Under the pieces are notes generated by a model that was not told the DNA's origin, made no database searches, and was given only the letters and a program-made list of their open reading frames with translations. Source: Algoriphagus lutimaris (lineage in GTDB: Bacteria > Bacteroidota > Bacteroidia > Cytophagales > Cyclobacteriaceae). From it: 64,000 nucleotides of DNA. Location: assembly GCF_017051705.1 (NCBI RefSeq), contig NZ_JAFIDJ010000004.1, positions 161,406 to 225,405 of the forward strand, read 5' to 3'. Numbering within the stretch: the stretch's first letter is position 1; the number at the start of each line of letters is the position of its first letter. The translations under genes and the position numbers were made by a program. Below, piece after piece: positions 17,710 to 26,674 of this stretch.

Positions 17710-17786
17710 GGCTGCTAAATTGGTTTAGTCACCTAATAACGAAGGTTTGTAAAAAAAATTTAGCAATGTTCTTGCCAAGCCAACAA

Positions 17787-18158
17787 TCAATTGAGCTGAG
17801 CGTCCACTTTTAGTTTGGCTAAAGTGTACAAATCATTAAAATCCAAAGGTTTAGAAACCAGCGAATCGAAGGCTACAGAACTCTTTTTCCTGTAATATTC
17901 CACATCTCCTGCAGTAAAACCGATAACAGGAATTGTTTTAGAAAAATTCTGTTTTTTGAAATTCATTAAAAATTCAATTCCATCCATTTCTGGCATGACT
18001 ATATCGGTAAGGATTACATGAAAACCATGATCGGTTTCCAAAACTTTCAAGGCTTCCAAACCATTATGCGCAGTGACCACCAAGTCATGTGACCTTTCGA
18101 AAATCTTTCGAAGAATCAATAAGTGAATCTCATCATCGTCGACTACTAATACACGCAT
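17787..18158 (-). CDS. Stand-alone response regulator receiver protein
   Basis: 123 residues containing only a CheY-like receiver domain: acidic pocket DDD at 7-9, phospho-acceptor Asp 52 in ILTDIVMPEMDG, switch Thr 82 and Lys 103 in SKPL. There is no output domain and no histidine kinase in the neighbourhood, so the partner is unknown. The gene is flanked by its own gaps on both sides. Confidence 0.92.
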   Translation of the reverse strand: MRVLVVDDDEIHLLILRKIFERSHDLVVTAHNGLEALKVLETDHGFHVILTDIVMPEMDGIEFLMNFKKQNFSKTIPVIGFTAGDVEYYRKKSSVAFDSLVSKPLDFNDLYTLAKLKVDAQLN

Positions 18159-18244
18159 AACTGGTAAGTCATTTCACAAAATACTTTTATAAGTATATGA
18201 AATTCATCCCATATCAGCATCAATTCCAAAAAGATATTTATTCA

Positions 18245-18278
18245 AAACAAAAAAAGGGAGCTTAAAAAAAGCCCCCTT
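18245..18278 (-). terminator. Intrinsic terminator of the NSS transporter gene
   Basis: On the minus strand AAGGGGGCTT (18269-18278) pairs with AAGCTCCCTT (18254-18263) with one mismatch, then a T-rich run. It follows the stop codon at 18301. Confidence 0.8.
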
Positions 18279-18300
18279 GATTAATGATGTGGTATTGGTT

Positions 18301-19686
18301 TTATGCCGCTTGAGGGTCCCCAAATACTCCAACCATGTTTAATATCAATAAGATGATAACAATAGGACAAACCCATTTGATGAAGAACATCCATCCAGTT
18401 CTAAATAAACCTTTGAATCCTGGAGCTCCTGAAGCCAATTCATCTGCATAGTCTGAGATCTTTTGCCCCCAACCTGTATATAAACTTAACATCAGACAAA
18501 TCACAATCACCGCGAATGTTCCGAATACAAAATCCATGATTCCGAAGAACCCTTCTAGTTGGTTACCGAAGAAATTCAAATGGAAAGAATGGAAAAAGTT
18601 ACCAGGAATCTGGGACAAAGCAGAAGGCACAGATAGTAACATCGCTGCGATACCTACTGTCCAAGTTGCTCTTTTTCTTCCCCACTTTTTGTCATCAATC
18701 AAATAAGCGACTGGAACTTCCAACATAGAAATTGTAGAGGTCAAAGCTGCCACCATCAATAAGATAAAAAACAATCCCCCTATAATATTACCACCTGGCA
18801 TGGCATCAAACACCTTTGGAAGTACATCAAAAACCAATGCTGGCCCTGCAGCAGGATCCTTGCCTGGTAATAATGCAAAAAGCGCCGGGAATACCATTAA
18901 ACCACCCAGAAGGGCTACAGAAGTATCCATACCTGCAATCCAACCAGAAGACTGGATGATATTAGCACTTTTAGGCAAATAAGAGCCAAAAGTAATCATC
19001 AAGCCCCATCCCACAGACATGGAGAAGAATGCTTGACCAAGCGCCTGTAGGATCACAGTTGCATTAATCTTTGAGAAATCTGGAGTCAAGTAATACTCAA
19101 TTCCAGCCTCAGCACCTTCTAGAGTAACTGATCTTCCAGCAATAAAAATGATGATAATGAATAATACAGGCATCAAAAACTTAGATGCTTTTTCAATTCC
19201 TCCGCTTACGCCTCCCAATACAATCAAGATAGTCATCATGATGAAAATGAAAGTCAATGGAATCACATACATTGGAGTTTCTACAAACACCTCAAAATCA
19301 ATAGGAATATTGATGATTTCGGTAAAGATATACCCTACGGTCCATCCAGCGATTACTGAATAGTAGCTAAAAACAAAAAAGCAGACCATCACACAAAGTA
19401 CGCCTGCTAGTTGCCAAAATTTATTCCCTCCTGTTTCGCGAATGGCTCCAATTGGGTTTTTACCTGATTTTCTACCTAAAGCAATTTCATTGAACAATAG
19501 AGGTAAAGCGATTAGGAGTACACAAATAATGTATACAAAAACAAAAGCGCCTCCTCCGTTTTCACCTACTAGATAGGGGAATCTCCAAATATTCCCCAGA
19601 CCCACAGCCGAACCAGCTGCGGCCATGATAAATCCGAGGCTTGACCCCCACTGACCTCTTTCTTCGGTGTTTGGACTTGCTGCCAT
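18301..19686 (-). CDS. Sodium-dependent transporter, NSS (SLC6-like) family
   Basis: 461 residues, about 11-12 transmembrane helices. The TM1 signature GSAVGLGNIWRFPYL (about 25-39) followed by GENGGGAF is diagnostic of neurotransmitter:sodium symporters, which import amino acids or similar small solutes with Na+. The unwound TM6 region FFSMSVGWGLMITFGSY is also visible. The substrate is not predictable. It is monocistronic, with a terminator downstream. Confidence 0.93.
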   Translation of the reverse strand: MAASPNTEERGQWGSSLGFIMAAAGSAVGLGNIWRFPYLVGENGGGAFVFVYIICVLLIALPLLFNEIALGRKSGKNPIGAIRETGGNKFWQLAGVLCVMVCFFVFSYYSVIAGWTVGYIFTEIINIPIDFEVFVETPMYVIPLTFIFIMMTILIVLGGVSGGIEKASKFLMPVLFIIIIFIAGRSVTLEGAEAGIEYYLTPDFSKINATVILQALGQAFFSMSVGWGLMITFGSYLPKSANIIQSSGWIAGMDTSVALLGGLMVFPALFALLPGKDPAAGPALVFDVLPKVFDAMPGGNIIGGLFFILLMVAALTSTISMLEVPVAYLIDDKKWGRKRATWTVGIAAMLLSVPSALSQIPGNFFHSFHLNFFGNQLEGFFGIMDFVFGTFAVIVICLMLSLYTGWGQKISDYADELASGAPGFKGLFRTGWMFFIKWVCPIVIILLILNMVGVFGDPQAA

Positions 19687-19748
19687 AAATTATTACTTAA
19701 TTAAATTTGAGTGATACTAAAGTTAAATATTGGGTAAGACTAGCTGTT

Positions 19749-20684
19749 TTACGAGCTGGCTAAGATAATTTGTTTTGATAAAATAGCAATTGCCGTTCGG
19801 AAAGTTTTAGGCTCAAAATCAAGGACTTTTCTGGCTTTTTCAATAGAAAATCCTGTTTTGAGGGGTCTTTTTGCCGGCTGAGTAAATGTTTTTGAATCAA
19901 CTCTAGCGATGAGGGATTTATCTAGCCCAAAATAGTCAGCCGTAGTAATAGCCATCTCATATGGGGTAAGAAAATCAGGCCCTGAAATATTAAATATTCC
20001 TTCTGCCCCTTTCTCAGCGATTAAAATACATCCTTCCGCAAGATCTTCCGCAAGGGTAGGCGTTCTATATTGATCATCGACTACTTGAATATTTTTTCCA
20101 GATTCCAAAGAGGATTTCACCCAGAGGATAATGTTGCTGCGACTCATGTCATGTGCAATTCCAAATACCAACACGGTTCTAGCAATTGCCCATTTAGTTG
20201 CGGAAGCTTGCACCAATTGCTCTGCCTCTAACTTTGTCTCCCCATAATAATTAACCGGAGAAGGAACTGCCGCTTCATCTAAAGGGCCCTCTTCTCCCGA
20301 AAAAATAAAATCAGTGGAAACAAAAATAAAGTGTGCTCCCACACTTTCTGCAGCCCGCAACAAATATTCTGTGGCCTTCACATTGACCTCATAAGCTACC
20401 TCTTGGTGAAGTTCACATTCATCCACATTGGTCATTGCCGCCCCATGAATAATGATATCTGGATGAATCCTTTCAATCTCTGACTGAACTTTTGATTCTT
20501 CAGTAATGTCAAGAGATACATATTCAAATTCCTGATTAGGAATTCGGCATACCCCTTTTCCAAAACCAATTACTTCGAAGGTTCCCCGATCGATTAATTG
20601 GCTTACTAGCTTTTGACCAAGCAATCCATTTACCCCAGTGATCGCTATTTTCTGCTTATTTATTTTTTGGGTAGACGAACCCAT
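19749..20684 (-). CDS. SDR-family NAD(P)-dependent sugar epimerase/reductase (RmlD-like)
   Basis: 311 residues. Nucleotide-binding GVNGLLG at 17-23, a STDFIF block at 123-128 and the catalytic YGETK (Tyr 147, Lys 151) identify an extended short-chain dehydrogenase of the dTDP-4-dehydrorhamnose reductase type. No other rhamnose gene is nearby, so the substrate is uncertain. I chose ATG 20684; a TTG at 20696 is also in frame. The start overlaps the end of the cyclophilin gene by 29 bases, so it belongs to the rimK-hemC-cyclophilin run. Confidence 0.88.
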   Translation of the reverse strand: MGSSTQKINKQKIAITGVNGLLGQKLVSQLIDRGTFEVIGFGKGVCRIPNQEFEYVSLDITEESKVQSEIERIHPDIIIHGAAMTNVDECELHQEVAYEVNVKATEYLLRAAESVGAHFIFVSTDFIFSGEEGPLDEAAVPSPVNYYGETKLEAEQLVQASATKWAIARTVLVFGIAHDMSRSNIILWVKSSLESGKNIQVVDDQYRTPTLAEDLAEGCILIAEKGAEGIFNISGPDFLTPYEMAITTADYFGLDKSLIARVDSKTFTQPAKRPLKTGFSIEKARKVLDFEPKTFRTAIAILSKQIILASS

Positions 20685-21504
20685 ATTCTTTTTCAATTTT
20701 ATCCTTTGACATTTTTTCCACAGTCACAGACATCCACACTGGGCTGGTAGGTTTATCTCGAAAATCTGTTGGTTCCTCTGCAATCCTATCTACCACATCC
20801 ATTCCCTGAACCACTTGACCAAAAACAGTGTACTCTCCATCCAAATGAGGAGTTCCTCCTACCGTAGTATAGGCTTCAATTTGGGCAGGAGAAAAGTTTT
20901 TCGTCACGTTAATATTCAGCGACTCTTCGATTTCCTTGCTCTTAGATATTAGCAATGAAGTCAAACTGTCAAATTCCTGAGCCTCATATAACCTTACATA
21001 TTCATTTTTCAACTCCTCCTGACTTCCCAATTGAATGTATTTCATAAATGCTGGCTGTAGTAAACTCAAATCCACCATTAACTCATCTTCAGAATATACT
21101 TTACCCAACACAATATAAAACTGGGATCCATTAGATCGTTTTTCTGGATTAATTCTATCAGGTTGGCGTGCTGCGGCAATCATCCCACGTTGATGAAAAT
21201 GATTCGGGGTGATTTCGGCTGGTAAAGTAGGCCAGGTGGTTGGATCCAATCCTTCTTTTGTGAAGACATCCCCTCCTTGGGCCATGAAACCTTTCATCAC
21301 ACGGTGAAATTCTGTGGAATCAAATCTCCCATCTTCTGCAAGGGAAATAAAATTGGATTTATGAACTGGGGTATCTTCAAAAAATACAGCTACTATCTCT
21401 CCATACTCAGTATGAATCGTAGCCACATAATCCTGATCCCCTCCACAAGCAAAAGAGCTGATCAATAGAACAGCCCAAAGGACTAATTTAATTGGGTTCT
21501 TCAC
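20656..21504 (-). CDS. Cyclophilin-type peptidyl-prolyl isomerase lipoprotein
   Basis: 282 residues. The start codon is GTG at 21504, overlapping the hemC stop as GTGA. A lipoprotein signal ends SSFAC (Cys 20). The cyclophilin domain has FHRVMKGFMAQGGD (catalytic Arg), GSQFYIVLG and FGQVVQGMDVVDRI; a helical insert of roughly 60 residues (about 150-205) interrupts the usual fold. It catalyses cis-trans isomerisation of Xaa-Pro bonds in envelope proteins. Confidence 0.92.
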   Translation of the reverse strand: MKNPIKLVLWAVLLISSFACGGDQDYVATIHTEYGEIVAVFFEDTPVHKSNFISLAEDGRFDSTEFHRVMKGFMAQGGDVFTKEGLDPTTWPTLPAEITPNHFHQRGMIAAARQPDRINPEKRSNGSQFYIVLGKVYSEDELMVDLSLLQPAFMKYIQLGSQEELKNEYVRLYEAQEFDSLTSLLISKSKEIEESLNINVTKNFSPAQIEAYTTVGGTPHLDGEYTVFGQVVQGMDVVDRIAEEPTDFRDKPTSPVWMSVTVEKMSKDKIEKEYGFVYPKNK

Positions 21505-22439
21505 TTGTTCAATGTTGTTTTTATCTGATCTAAAATCTTTTTCCCTCCTCGTGCAAAAACTTCCTCTGCCAATTTCTCCCCCAATGCTTCCGGTTGATCT
21601 GCATTTCCGCTTACAGAAACACTAATTCTTTCCTTCCCATCTAAACTGACTATTCCACCTTTCAGAGTAATGGCATCTCCTTGAATATGGGCCAAAGCAA
21701 AGACCGGAATACTACACCCTCCTTCCAAGACTCTCAAGTAACCTCGCTCCGCCCTCAATTTGATTTCTGTTTCACGGTGATTACATGCTGAAATGATGAG
21801 TTCTTTTACAGTAGAATCTAAAGTATGGGAAACCTCAATGGCAACTGACCCTTGTCCTACAGCTGGAGTAAATTCCTCCAAGCTCAATTTTTCTACAATC
21901 ATCTCATCATAGCCCATTCTATGCACTCCTGCGTAAGCAAGCAAAAGCGCATCACAAAGTCCCTCCTCCATTTTTCGAATTCTGGTTTGTAAGTTCCCTC
22001 TTACCTCCACCGTTTTGACATGTGGGTAAAAATGTTTGAGGGTTGCTACTCTTCTGGTGGAAGAAGTACCCAATACCAAGGGTTGGGAGCTATCAGAAAG
22101 AGAGATTCCTTTTTTATGAGAGGCAATCACATCATTTTCAGTTTCCCTCTCTGTAAATGCAATAATTTCAAAACCTTCCGGAAGGTTAGACTGCATATCC
22201 TTGGCACTGTGAACCGCTATGTCAATTCTACCATCCAGTAATTGGTCTTCCAGTTCTTGGGTAAAAACACCTTTGCTGCCAATTTTGGAAATGGATACAT
22301 CCAAGACTTGGTCTCCCTTTGTATCAATGATGACAATTTTGGTTGCTAACCCGGACTTTTGAAGAAGTTGCTCTACATGGTAGGCTTGCCACAAGGCTAG
22401 TTTACTTCCTCTTGTTCCTATTTTGATCAATCTACTCAT
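21501..22439 (-). CDS. hemC: Hydroxymethylbilane synthase (porphobilinogen deaminase)
   Basis: 312 residues. The N-terminus [18 protein letters not shown], the block [36 protein letters not shown] and [10 protein letters not shown], and the dipyrromethane-cofactor cysteine in LEGGCSIP (about Cys 241) are all present. It polymerises four porphobilinogens into hydroxymethylbilane in haem synthesis. Four-base overlaps at both ends (ATGA and GTGA) couple it to the RimK-like ligase upstream and the cyclophilin downstream, an unusual companion set for a haem gene. Confidence 0.97.
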   Translation of the reverse strand: MSRLIKIGTRGSKLALWQAYHVEQLLQKSGLATKIVIIDTKGDQVLDVSISKIGSKGVFTQELEDQLLDGRIDIAVHSAKDMQSNLPEGFEIIAFTERETENDVIASHKKGISLSDSSQPLVLGTSSTRRVATLKHFYPHVKTVEVRGNLQTRIRKMEEGLCDALLLAYAGVHRMGYDEMIVEKLSLEEFTPAVGQGSVAIEVSHTLDSTVKELIISACNHRETEIKLRAERGYLRVLEGGCSIPVFALAHIQGDAITLKGGIVSLDGKERISVSVSGNADQPEALGEKLAEEVFARGGKKILDQIKTTLNK

Positions 22440-23347
22440 TGATTAGTGACTCTACTGGAGCTTCTTTTTCTCTTGACTCCGCCTTCAATAAATTTGATAA
22501 TTTCACCTGCGATGTCTATGCCAGTAGCTTTTTCGATTCCCTCCAGTCCTGGTGAACTGTTTACTTCGAGAATTAAGGGGCCTCTCGCCGACTGCAACAT
22601 ATCAACACCAGCAACATCCAAACCTAAGGCCTTTGCTGCCCCTAAAGCAGCAGCTTTCTCAGCTCTCGAAAGTTTTATGACTGTAGCCATTCCTCCGCGG
22701 TGGAGATTAGACCTGAATTCGCCTTCAGCACCTTGTCGTTTCATGGCCCCTACTACCTTCCCATTGACAACGAAAGCGCGAATATCGGCTCCTTTTGCCT
22801 CTTTTATAAATTCTTGGACAATTATTCTTGCCTTTAATCCATGAAAGGCTTCAATTACTGATTGTCCTGCTTTTTTTGTTTCGGCCAAAACCACTCCTAA
22901 TCCTTGGGTTCCTTCCAATAACTTGATGATCAGTGGAGCTCCACCTACCTGCTCGATCAATTGCTTCTCTCCACCTTTAGAAAAATTAGTAAAGGCAGTC
23001 TTAGGCATGCCCAAACCTGCTGTTGACAAAATCTGCAAGCTTCTCAGTTTATCCCTACTTCTCACAATCGCCTGGGAATTCACTACAGAAAAAGCACCCA
23101 TTAATTCAAATTGTCTAACTACTGCTGTTCCGTAAAAAGTAACTGAAGCCCCAATCCTCGGAATAATGGCATCTACGTCAGTAATTTTTTCTCCTTTATA
23201 GATAATGGAAGGTCCTTCCTGCTCAATGATGATATCACAAATACTATGATTAATCACCATACCTTCGTGTCCTGCAGCATGAATCGCTTCCAAAAGCCTC
23301 TTGGTGGAATATAAATTTGGGTTCCTCGAAAGGATTGCAATTTTCAT
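22436..23347 (-). CDS. RimK-family ATP-grasp alpha-L-glutamate ligase
   Basis: 303 residues. The N-terminal domain [20 protein letters not shown] and the central ATP-grasp domain match Rim[43 protein letters not shown] and FRSNLHRGG, with the metal-binding [20 protein letters not shown] at the end. RimK-type enzymes add glutamate to a protein C-terminus (ribosomal S6 in E. coli) or make related peptide bonds. ATG 23347 is preferred over two upstream in-frame ATGs because KIAILSR is the family start. The retropepsin-like gene is 37 bases upstream. Confidence 0.92.
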   Translation of the reverse strand: MKIAILSRNPNLYSTKRLLEAIHAAGHEGMVINHSICDIIIEQEGPSIIYKGEKITDVDAIIPRIGASVTFYGTAVVRQFELMGAFSVVNSQAIVRSRDKLRSLQILSTAGLGMPKTAFTNFSKGGEKQLIEQVGGAPLIIKLLEGTQGLGVVLAETKKAGQSVIEAFHGLKARIIVQEFIKEAKGADIRAFVVNGKVVGAMKRQGAEGEFRSNLHRGGMATVIKLSRAEKAAALGAAKALGLDVAGVDMLQSARGPLILEVNSSPGLEGIEKATGIDIAGEIIKFIEGGVKRKRSSSRVTNQ

Positions 23348-23384
23348 GGTTTTCATGATTTTCATGTTTTCAAAAAGAAACAGT

Positions 23385-23834
23385 CTATTTTCTTTCTGTT
23401 TTTTGGCGGTAAACTTTGGCTAGATTATAGTCCGATACGTCTACTAGGAACTTATCTTTTAAGATCTTTCTCCCCAGCAATATAGGATTCCTCATTTTGG
23501 ATCGATCCGAAAGCGTAAATTCAGCAGGATATTCTTCCCCTGCAAGTTGAAAAGTCACTTGGATTAAATACCTGGTCTCTGCTTGTCCAAATGAATTTTT
23601 CACACTTTTCTCCCGAAACCGATCCACTTTTATTTCTTTACCAGTATACGATTTATGTCCGGGCATCAACACCTGAAAGGTAAGTACCTTTTTCCCATCC
23701 TCTTCTTTTACCTGAATATTTTCAGCATGGATACTGCTGGTATAAGCCCCTGTATCTACTTTCGCCCAAACCAAATAAAGATCAAACTCCGGTATGGAAA
23801 CTTTCTCTTTTCTACCAATAACTTTCTTTTCCAT
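23385..23834 (-). CDS. Retropepsin-like/ATP-dependent zinc protease family protein (RimB-like, DUF785)
   Basis: 149 residues, a single domain. The signature [13 protein letters not shown] puts DTGA at 27-30, like a one-domain aspartic protease, and the later [20 protein letters not shown] block completes the RimB/DUF785 pattern. Relatives sit beside rimK and are thought to trim or regulate the added glutamate tail. The name zinc protease in databases is historical. It lies directly upstream of the ligase, so the two probably form a modification and removal pair. Confidence 0.88.
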   Translation of the reverse strand: MEKKVIGRKEKVSIPEFDLYLVWAKVDTGAYTSSIHAENIQVKEEDGKKVLTFQVLMPGHKSYTGKEIKVDRFREKSVKNSFGQAETRYLIQVTFQLAGEEYPAEFTLSDRSKMRNPILLGRKILKDKFLVDVSDYNLAKVYRQKTERK

Positions 23835-23835
23835 C

Positions 23836-24966
23836 TTAATTGGTTTTTGCCATTGAAAGCAAAACTTTCATGGAAAGATCAGTAAAGATCATTTTGGCAT
23901 TCCCATTTCGCTCTAAATGATAGTGGGCTTCATTGAAAGATTCGTACAACTCCATCACATGGGTTTCCTTAAGTACTCTTCCGGAAATTTTTTCAATAAA
24001 ACCACGATCTTCTCCTGTTGTTCTCAACAGTTCCTCCAAACTAAAGTTCTTGAGCATAATTTCTCTTAGCACATTCAGTCCAGTCAGGATCATGGATTTC
24101 TGAGCTTCTTTGTCAATTTTATGGAAGTTGTCCGCCAAGTCAAACAAGTCCTTTAGCTTCTTACTGTAGCATAATAAAAACCACTCTCTTATTTTACTTA
24201 CCTGTTCATCCTCCACCTCATTAACCAGTCGGTAGGCAGCCCGTAAGTCACCGTCGGCCAACATAGAAATTTGCTCTGCCAATTTACTTTCACATTGCCC
24301 GGATTCCACTAAATGATTTTTTACTTCTTCGTCAGAAAAGGCTCTTACCATAACTTTTTGAGTTCTGGAAAGGATCGTGGTCAGCAATTGGTCTGGTTGA
24401 GAAGTAACCAGCATAAACACAGTTTTAGCAGGCGGTTCCTCTATAATTTTCAATAAGGAATTGGCAGCTGAAGGGTGTAAATACTCTACTCCCCAGATTA
24501 ACATCACTTTATATCCTCCTTCAAAAGACATCAAAGACAAAGACTGAATGATCTTTCTAGCTGCTCCTTTCGATATATTTAATTGTTTCTTCTCAAAGCC
24601 ATTGAAGTAAATAAAGTCATGCATGTTGCCATAAGGCTGTTCCAAAGCAAAAGTTCTCCAATTAGCCAGCTCATTGTTTTTCTCATCCTCCTCTCCTTCT
24701 TTATCTTTGGAAATAGAAGGAAAAGCAAAGTTTAAGTCCGGAACAATTAATTTTTCCATTCTTTTGCAAAATGAGCATTCCCCACAGGAATCTTTTTCAC
24801 CTGGATTCTGACAAAATAAATAAGTAGATAGCGCCAATGCCATGGTCAAGCTTGCAGAGCCTTCAGGCCCATGAAAAAGTAATGCATGTGCCAAATGATT
24901 ATTTTTGACAGCATTGATCAGATTTTCTTTGGTCTCGGGTAAACCCGGAATATCAGCAAATAGCAT
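23836..24966 (-). CDS. holB: DNA polymerase III delta' subunit (clamp-loader, HolB)
   Basis: 376 residues. The fold is an AAA+ clamp-loader module with a degenerate P-loop GPEGSASLT at 33-41 that lacks the Walker A lysine, as expected for delta'. A zinc-binding cysteine set (Cys 52, 61, 64, 67) follows. The sensor-1-like region YKVMLIWGVEYLHPSAANSLLKIIEEPP (read around 155-185) and LVTSQPDQLLTTILSRTQ with the SRC-type motif degraded to SRTQ are visible. It loads the sliding clamp at replication forks. One base separates it from the retropepsin-like gene. Confidence 0.9.
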   Translation of the reverse strand: MLFADIPGLPETKENLINAVKNNHLAHALLFHGPEGSASLTMALALSTYLFCQNPGEKDSCGECSFCKRMEKLIVPDLNFAFPSISKDKEGEEDEKNNELANWRTFALEQPYGNMHDFIYFNGFEKKQLNISKGAARKIIQSLSLMSFEGGYKVMLIWGVEYLHPSAANSLLKIIEEPPAKTVFMLVTSQPDQLLTTILSRTQKVMVRAFSDEEVKNHLVESGQCESKLAEQISMLADGDLRAAYRLVNEVEDEQVSKIREWFLLCYSKKLKDLFDLADNFHKIDKEAQKSMILTGLNVLREIMLKNFSLEELLRTTGEDRGFIEKISGRVLKETHVMELYESFNEAHYHLERNGNAKMIFTDLSMKVLLSMAKTN

Positions 24967-24978
24967 GGTTTAATTTAT

Positions 24979-26175
24979 TCAGGAAGAAGTCTCCCAAATT
25001 CTATAGGTTTTGGTTAATTCAAAAATCCAATGGAGAATTTCTTCATCTTTTTTTGTCCATTCTACCTTTCTTCTTGCCATCACAGCAATCGTAGTCTCTT
25101 TAAATTTATGGAACTGGTAAGTAGACATGCCCTCTCTTCCTCCCCATGAAAAGGAAGGGATAAAGTTTCTGGGATACCCTCCACCGAAAACATTGGCTCC
25201 AACCCCTACTACAGTTCCTGTGTTAAACATGGTGTTAATCCCAGATTTGGAATGATCCCCCATCATCAGCCCACAAAACTGCAAACCTGTATCGGAGAAG
25301 CTACCTTTGGTATAATCCCAAATCTTGACTGATGCATAATTATTTTTTAGGTTACTGGTATTGGTATCTGCTCCTAAATTACACCATTCTCCAATAACAG
25401 AATTACCTAAAAACCCTTCATGACCTTTATTACTGTAGCCAAAGATCACAGAATTAGAGATTTCACCTCCTACCTTAGAAAAGGGACCCACGGTAGTATC
25501 TCCTCTCAATTTTGCCCCCATATTTATTGTGGAACCTTCGCAAAGAGCAAACGGACCACGAATCAAAGAACCTTCCTGGATCTCTGTGTTTTTACCAATA
25601 TAAATCGGACCATTTTCTGCATTTAAAACTGCAGCTCTTATTACTGCACCAGGTTCAATAAATATATTTTCAGGAGCATACACTTTAGTATGAGGGTCAG
25701 TAATCAAAGCTGATTCCCTCCCTTTGGTAATTAGCTTAAAATCCGAGACAATTTCTGCCCCATTCAACTGAAAGATATTACTGCTCTTCTGAATCAGGAC
25801 AGGATCAAAATCCAGCTGGACCCCCTCTTTCCCCTTGGCTGAGTCTAGGTTCTTCTCAGTTTCACCGATATAAGACGCCAATAGAGTTTTCCCAAAGTAC
25901 AACGCCTGATTTTCTTTCAATTGTTTCAAACAAGTTATCGCTTGCTCATTAGGGAGCCAAGCTCCATTAATGGCAAGTTTCGCTCCTGGCTTTCTTTGAA
26001 ACCTGTCTTTAAGGTATTTCTGGGTAAGGTAAGATATCTCAGCATCTAAATAGATACTCCATTTTTCTGAGATTTTTAATATCCCCACTCGGATATCTGC
26101 CACCGGCCTGGTAAAAGTAAAAGGGAGTAGTGATCCCCGAATCGCCGGATCATCAAATAATAACAAGTTATCCAT
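24979..26175 (-). CDS. GlmU-like protein with left-handed beta-helix C-terminus
   Basis: 398 residues. The C-terminal half has hexapeptide-like repeats (IYIGKNTEIQEGSLIRGPFALCEGSTI and on to GTVVGVGANVFG) forming a left-handed beta-helix. The N-terminal half begins LLFDDPAIRGSLLPFTFTRP and lacks the G-x-G-T-R-M nucleotidyltransferase signature, so the usual GlmU uridylyltransferase activity is doubtful. Database entries call these GlmU-family proteins. ATG 26175 is chosen because it lies immediately after a TAnnTTTGC promoter element (26180-26187); the longer frame would start inside the preceding terminator. Confidence 0.87.
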   Translation of the reverse strand: MDNLLLFDDPAIRGSLLPFTFTRPVADIRVGILKISEKWSIYLDAEISYLTQKYLKDRFQRKPGAKLAINGAWLPNEQAITCLKQLKENQALYFGKTLLASYIGETEKNLDSAKGKEGVQLDFDPVLIQKSSNIFQLNGAEIVSDFKLITKGRESALITDPHTKVYAPENIFIEPGAVIRAAVLNAENGPIYIGKNTEIQEGSLIRGPFALCEGSTINMGAKLRGDTTVGPFSKVGGEISNSVIFGYSNKGHEGFLGNSVIGEWCNLGADTNTSNLKNNYASVKIWDYTKGSFSDTGLQFCGLMMGDHSKSGINTMFNTGTVVGVGANVFGGGYPRNFIPSFSWGGREGMSTYQFHKFKETTIAVMARRKVEWTKKDEEILHWIFELTKTYRIWETSS

Positions 26176-26179
26176 GGGG

Positions 26180-26187
26180 CAAAAATA
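26180..26187 (-). promoter_or_regulatory. Leaderless-type TAnnTTTG element of the GlmU-like gene
   Basis: TATTTTTG followed by C on the minus strand, four bases before ATG 26175. The element is formed by the T-tract of the upstream L31 terminator. Transcription starting the normal distance away would yield a nearly leaderless mRNA. Confidence 0.55.
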
Positions 26188-26225
26188 AAAAAGTCTCCCG
26201 GAATCCATGCTCCGGAAGACTTTTT
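26187..26225 (-). terminator. Intrinsic terminator of the L31 gene
   Basis: Minus-strand stem of 15 positions with one mismatch: AAAAAGTCT-CCGGA at one arm (26211-26225) against 26188-26202, loop of eight bases, then a T-run that merges into the next gene's promoter element. Confidence 0.9.
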
Positions 26226-26244
26226 AGAATGTTTCGCAGGAGAA

Positions 26245-26493
26245 TTACTTCTTCTGAGCGTATCTTCTGTTGAATTTCTCAACTCTACCAGCTGTATCAA
26301 GCATCATTTTCTTACCAGTATAGAAAGGATGAGACTGAGAACTCACTTCAATTTTATATACAGGGTATTCATTACCATCTTCCCAAACGATGGTTTCGTT
26401 AGTTTCGATAGTTGACTTGGTCAAAAACTTGAACTCGCTAGAAGTGTCGTAGAAAACCACGTCTCTGTAGTTTGGATGAATATCGGCTTTCAT
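26245..26493 (-). CDS. rpmE2: 50S ribosomal protein L31, type B (zinc-free)
   Basis: 82 residues: [30 protein letters not shown] and the C-terminal [28 protein letters not shown] are typical L31 type B. No cysteine is present, so the Zn ribbon of the type A protein is absent. It sits on the outside of the 50S subunit near the central protuberance. It has a canonical promoter (26533-26563) and its own terminator. Confidence 0.97.
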   Translation of the reverse strand: MKADIHPNYRDVVFYDTSSEFKFLTKSTIETNETIVWEDGNEYPVYKIEVSSQSHPFYTGKKMMLDTAGRVEKFNRRYAQKK

Positions 26494-26532
26494 TGTATCG
26501 TTAGTTTTATTGTACCTTTTTCAAATGAGGCA

Positions 26533-26563
26533 CAAAGTTACCCTTTTTCAGAAATTCCACAAA
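26533..26563 (-). promoter_or_regulatory. Canonical Bacteroidetes promoter of rpmE2
   Basis: On the minus strand TTTG (26563-26560), a 19-base spacer, then TAACTTTG (26540-26533). Both boxes and the spacing match the consensus TTTG-N19-TAnnTTTG, and the gene starts about 40 bases downstream at 26493. Confidence 0.8.
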
Positions 26564-26674
26564 ATCTTTCTCAAGTATTTCTAAATGAATTATTAAAAAC
26601 TAGGATCTTTGGCTTCGAAATTCAAAAATACTCTCTTTATTTAAGAATCATCCGCTTTTTTTAGCTTTATACCA

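Noticed and set aside
22446-22844. 132-codon plus frame opposite the RimK-like gene
   Set aside because: Antisense shadow of a clearly coding ATP-grasp gene.
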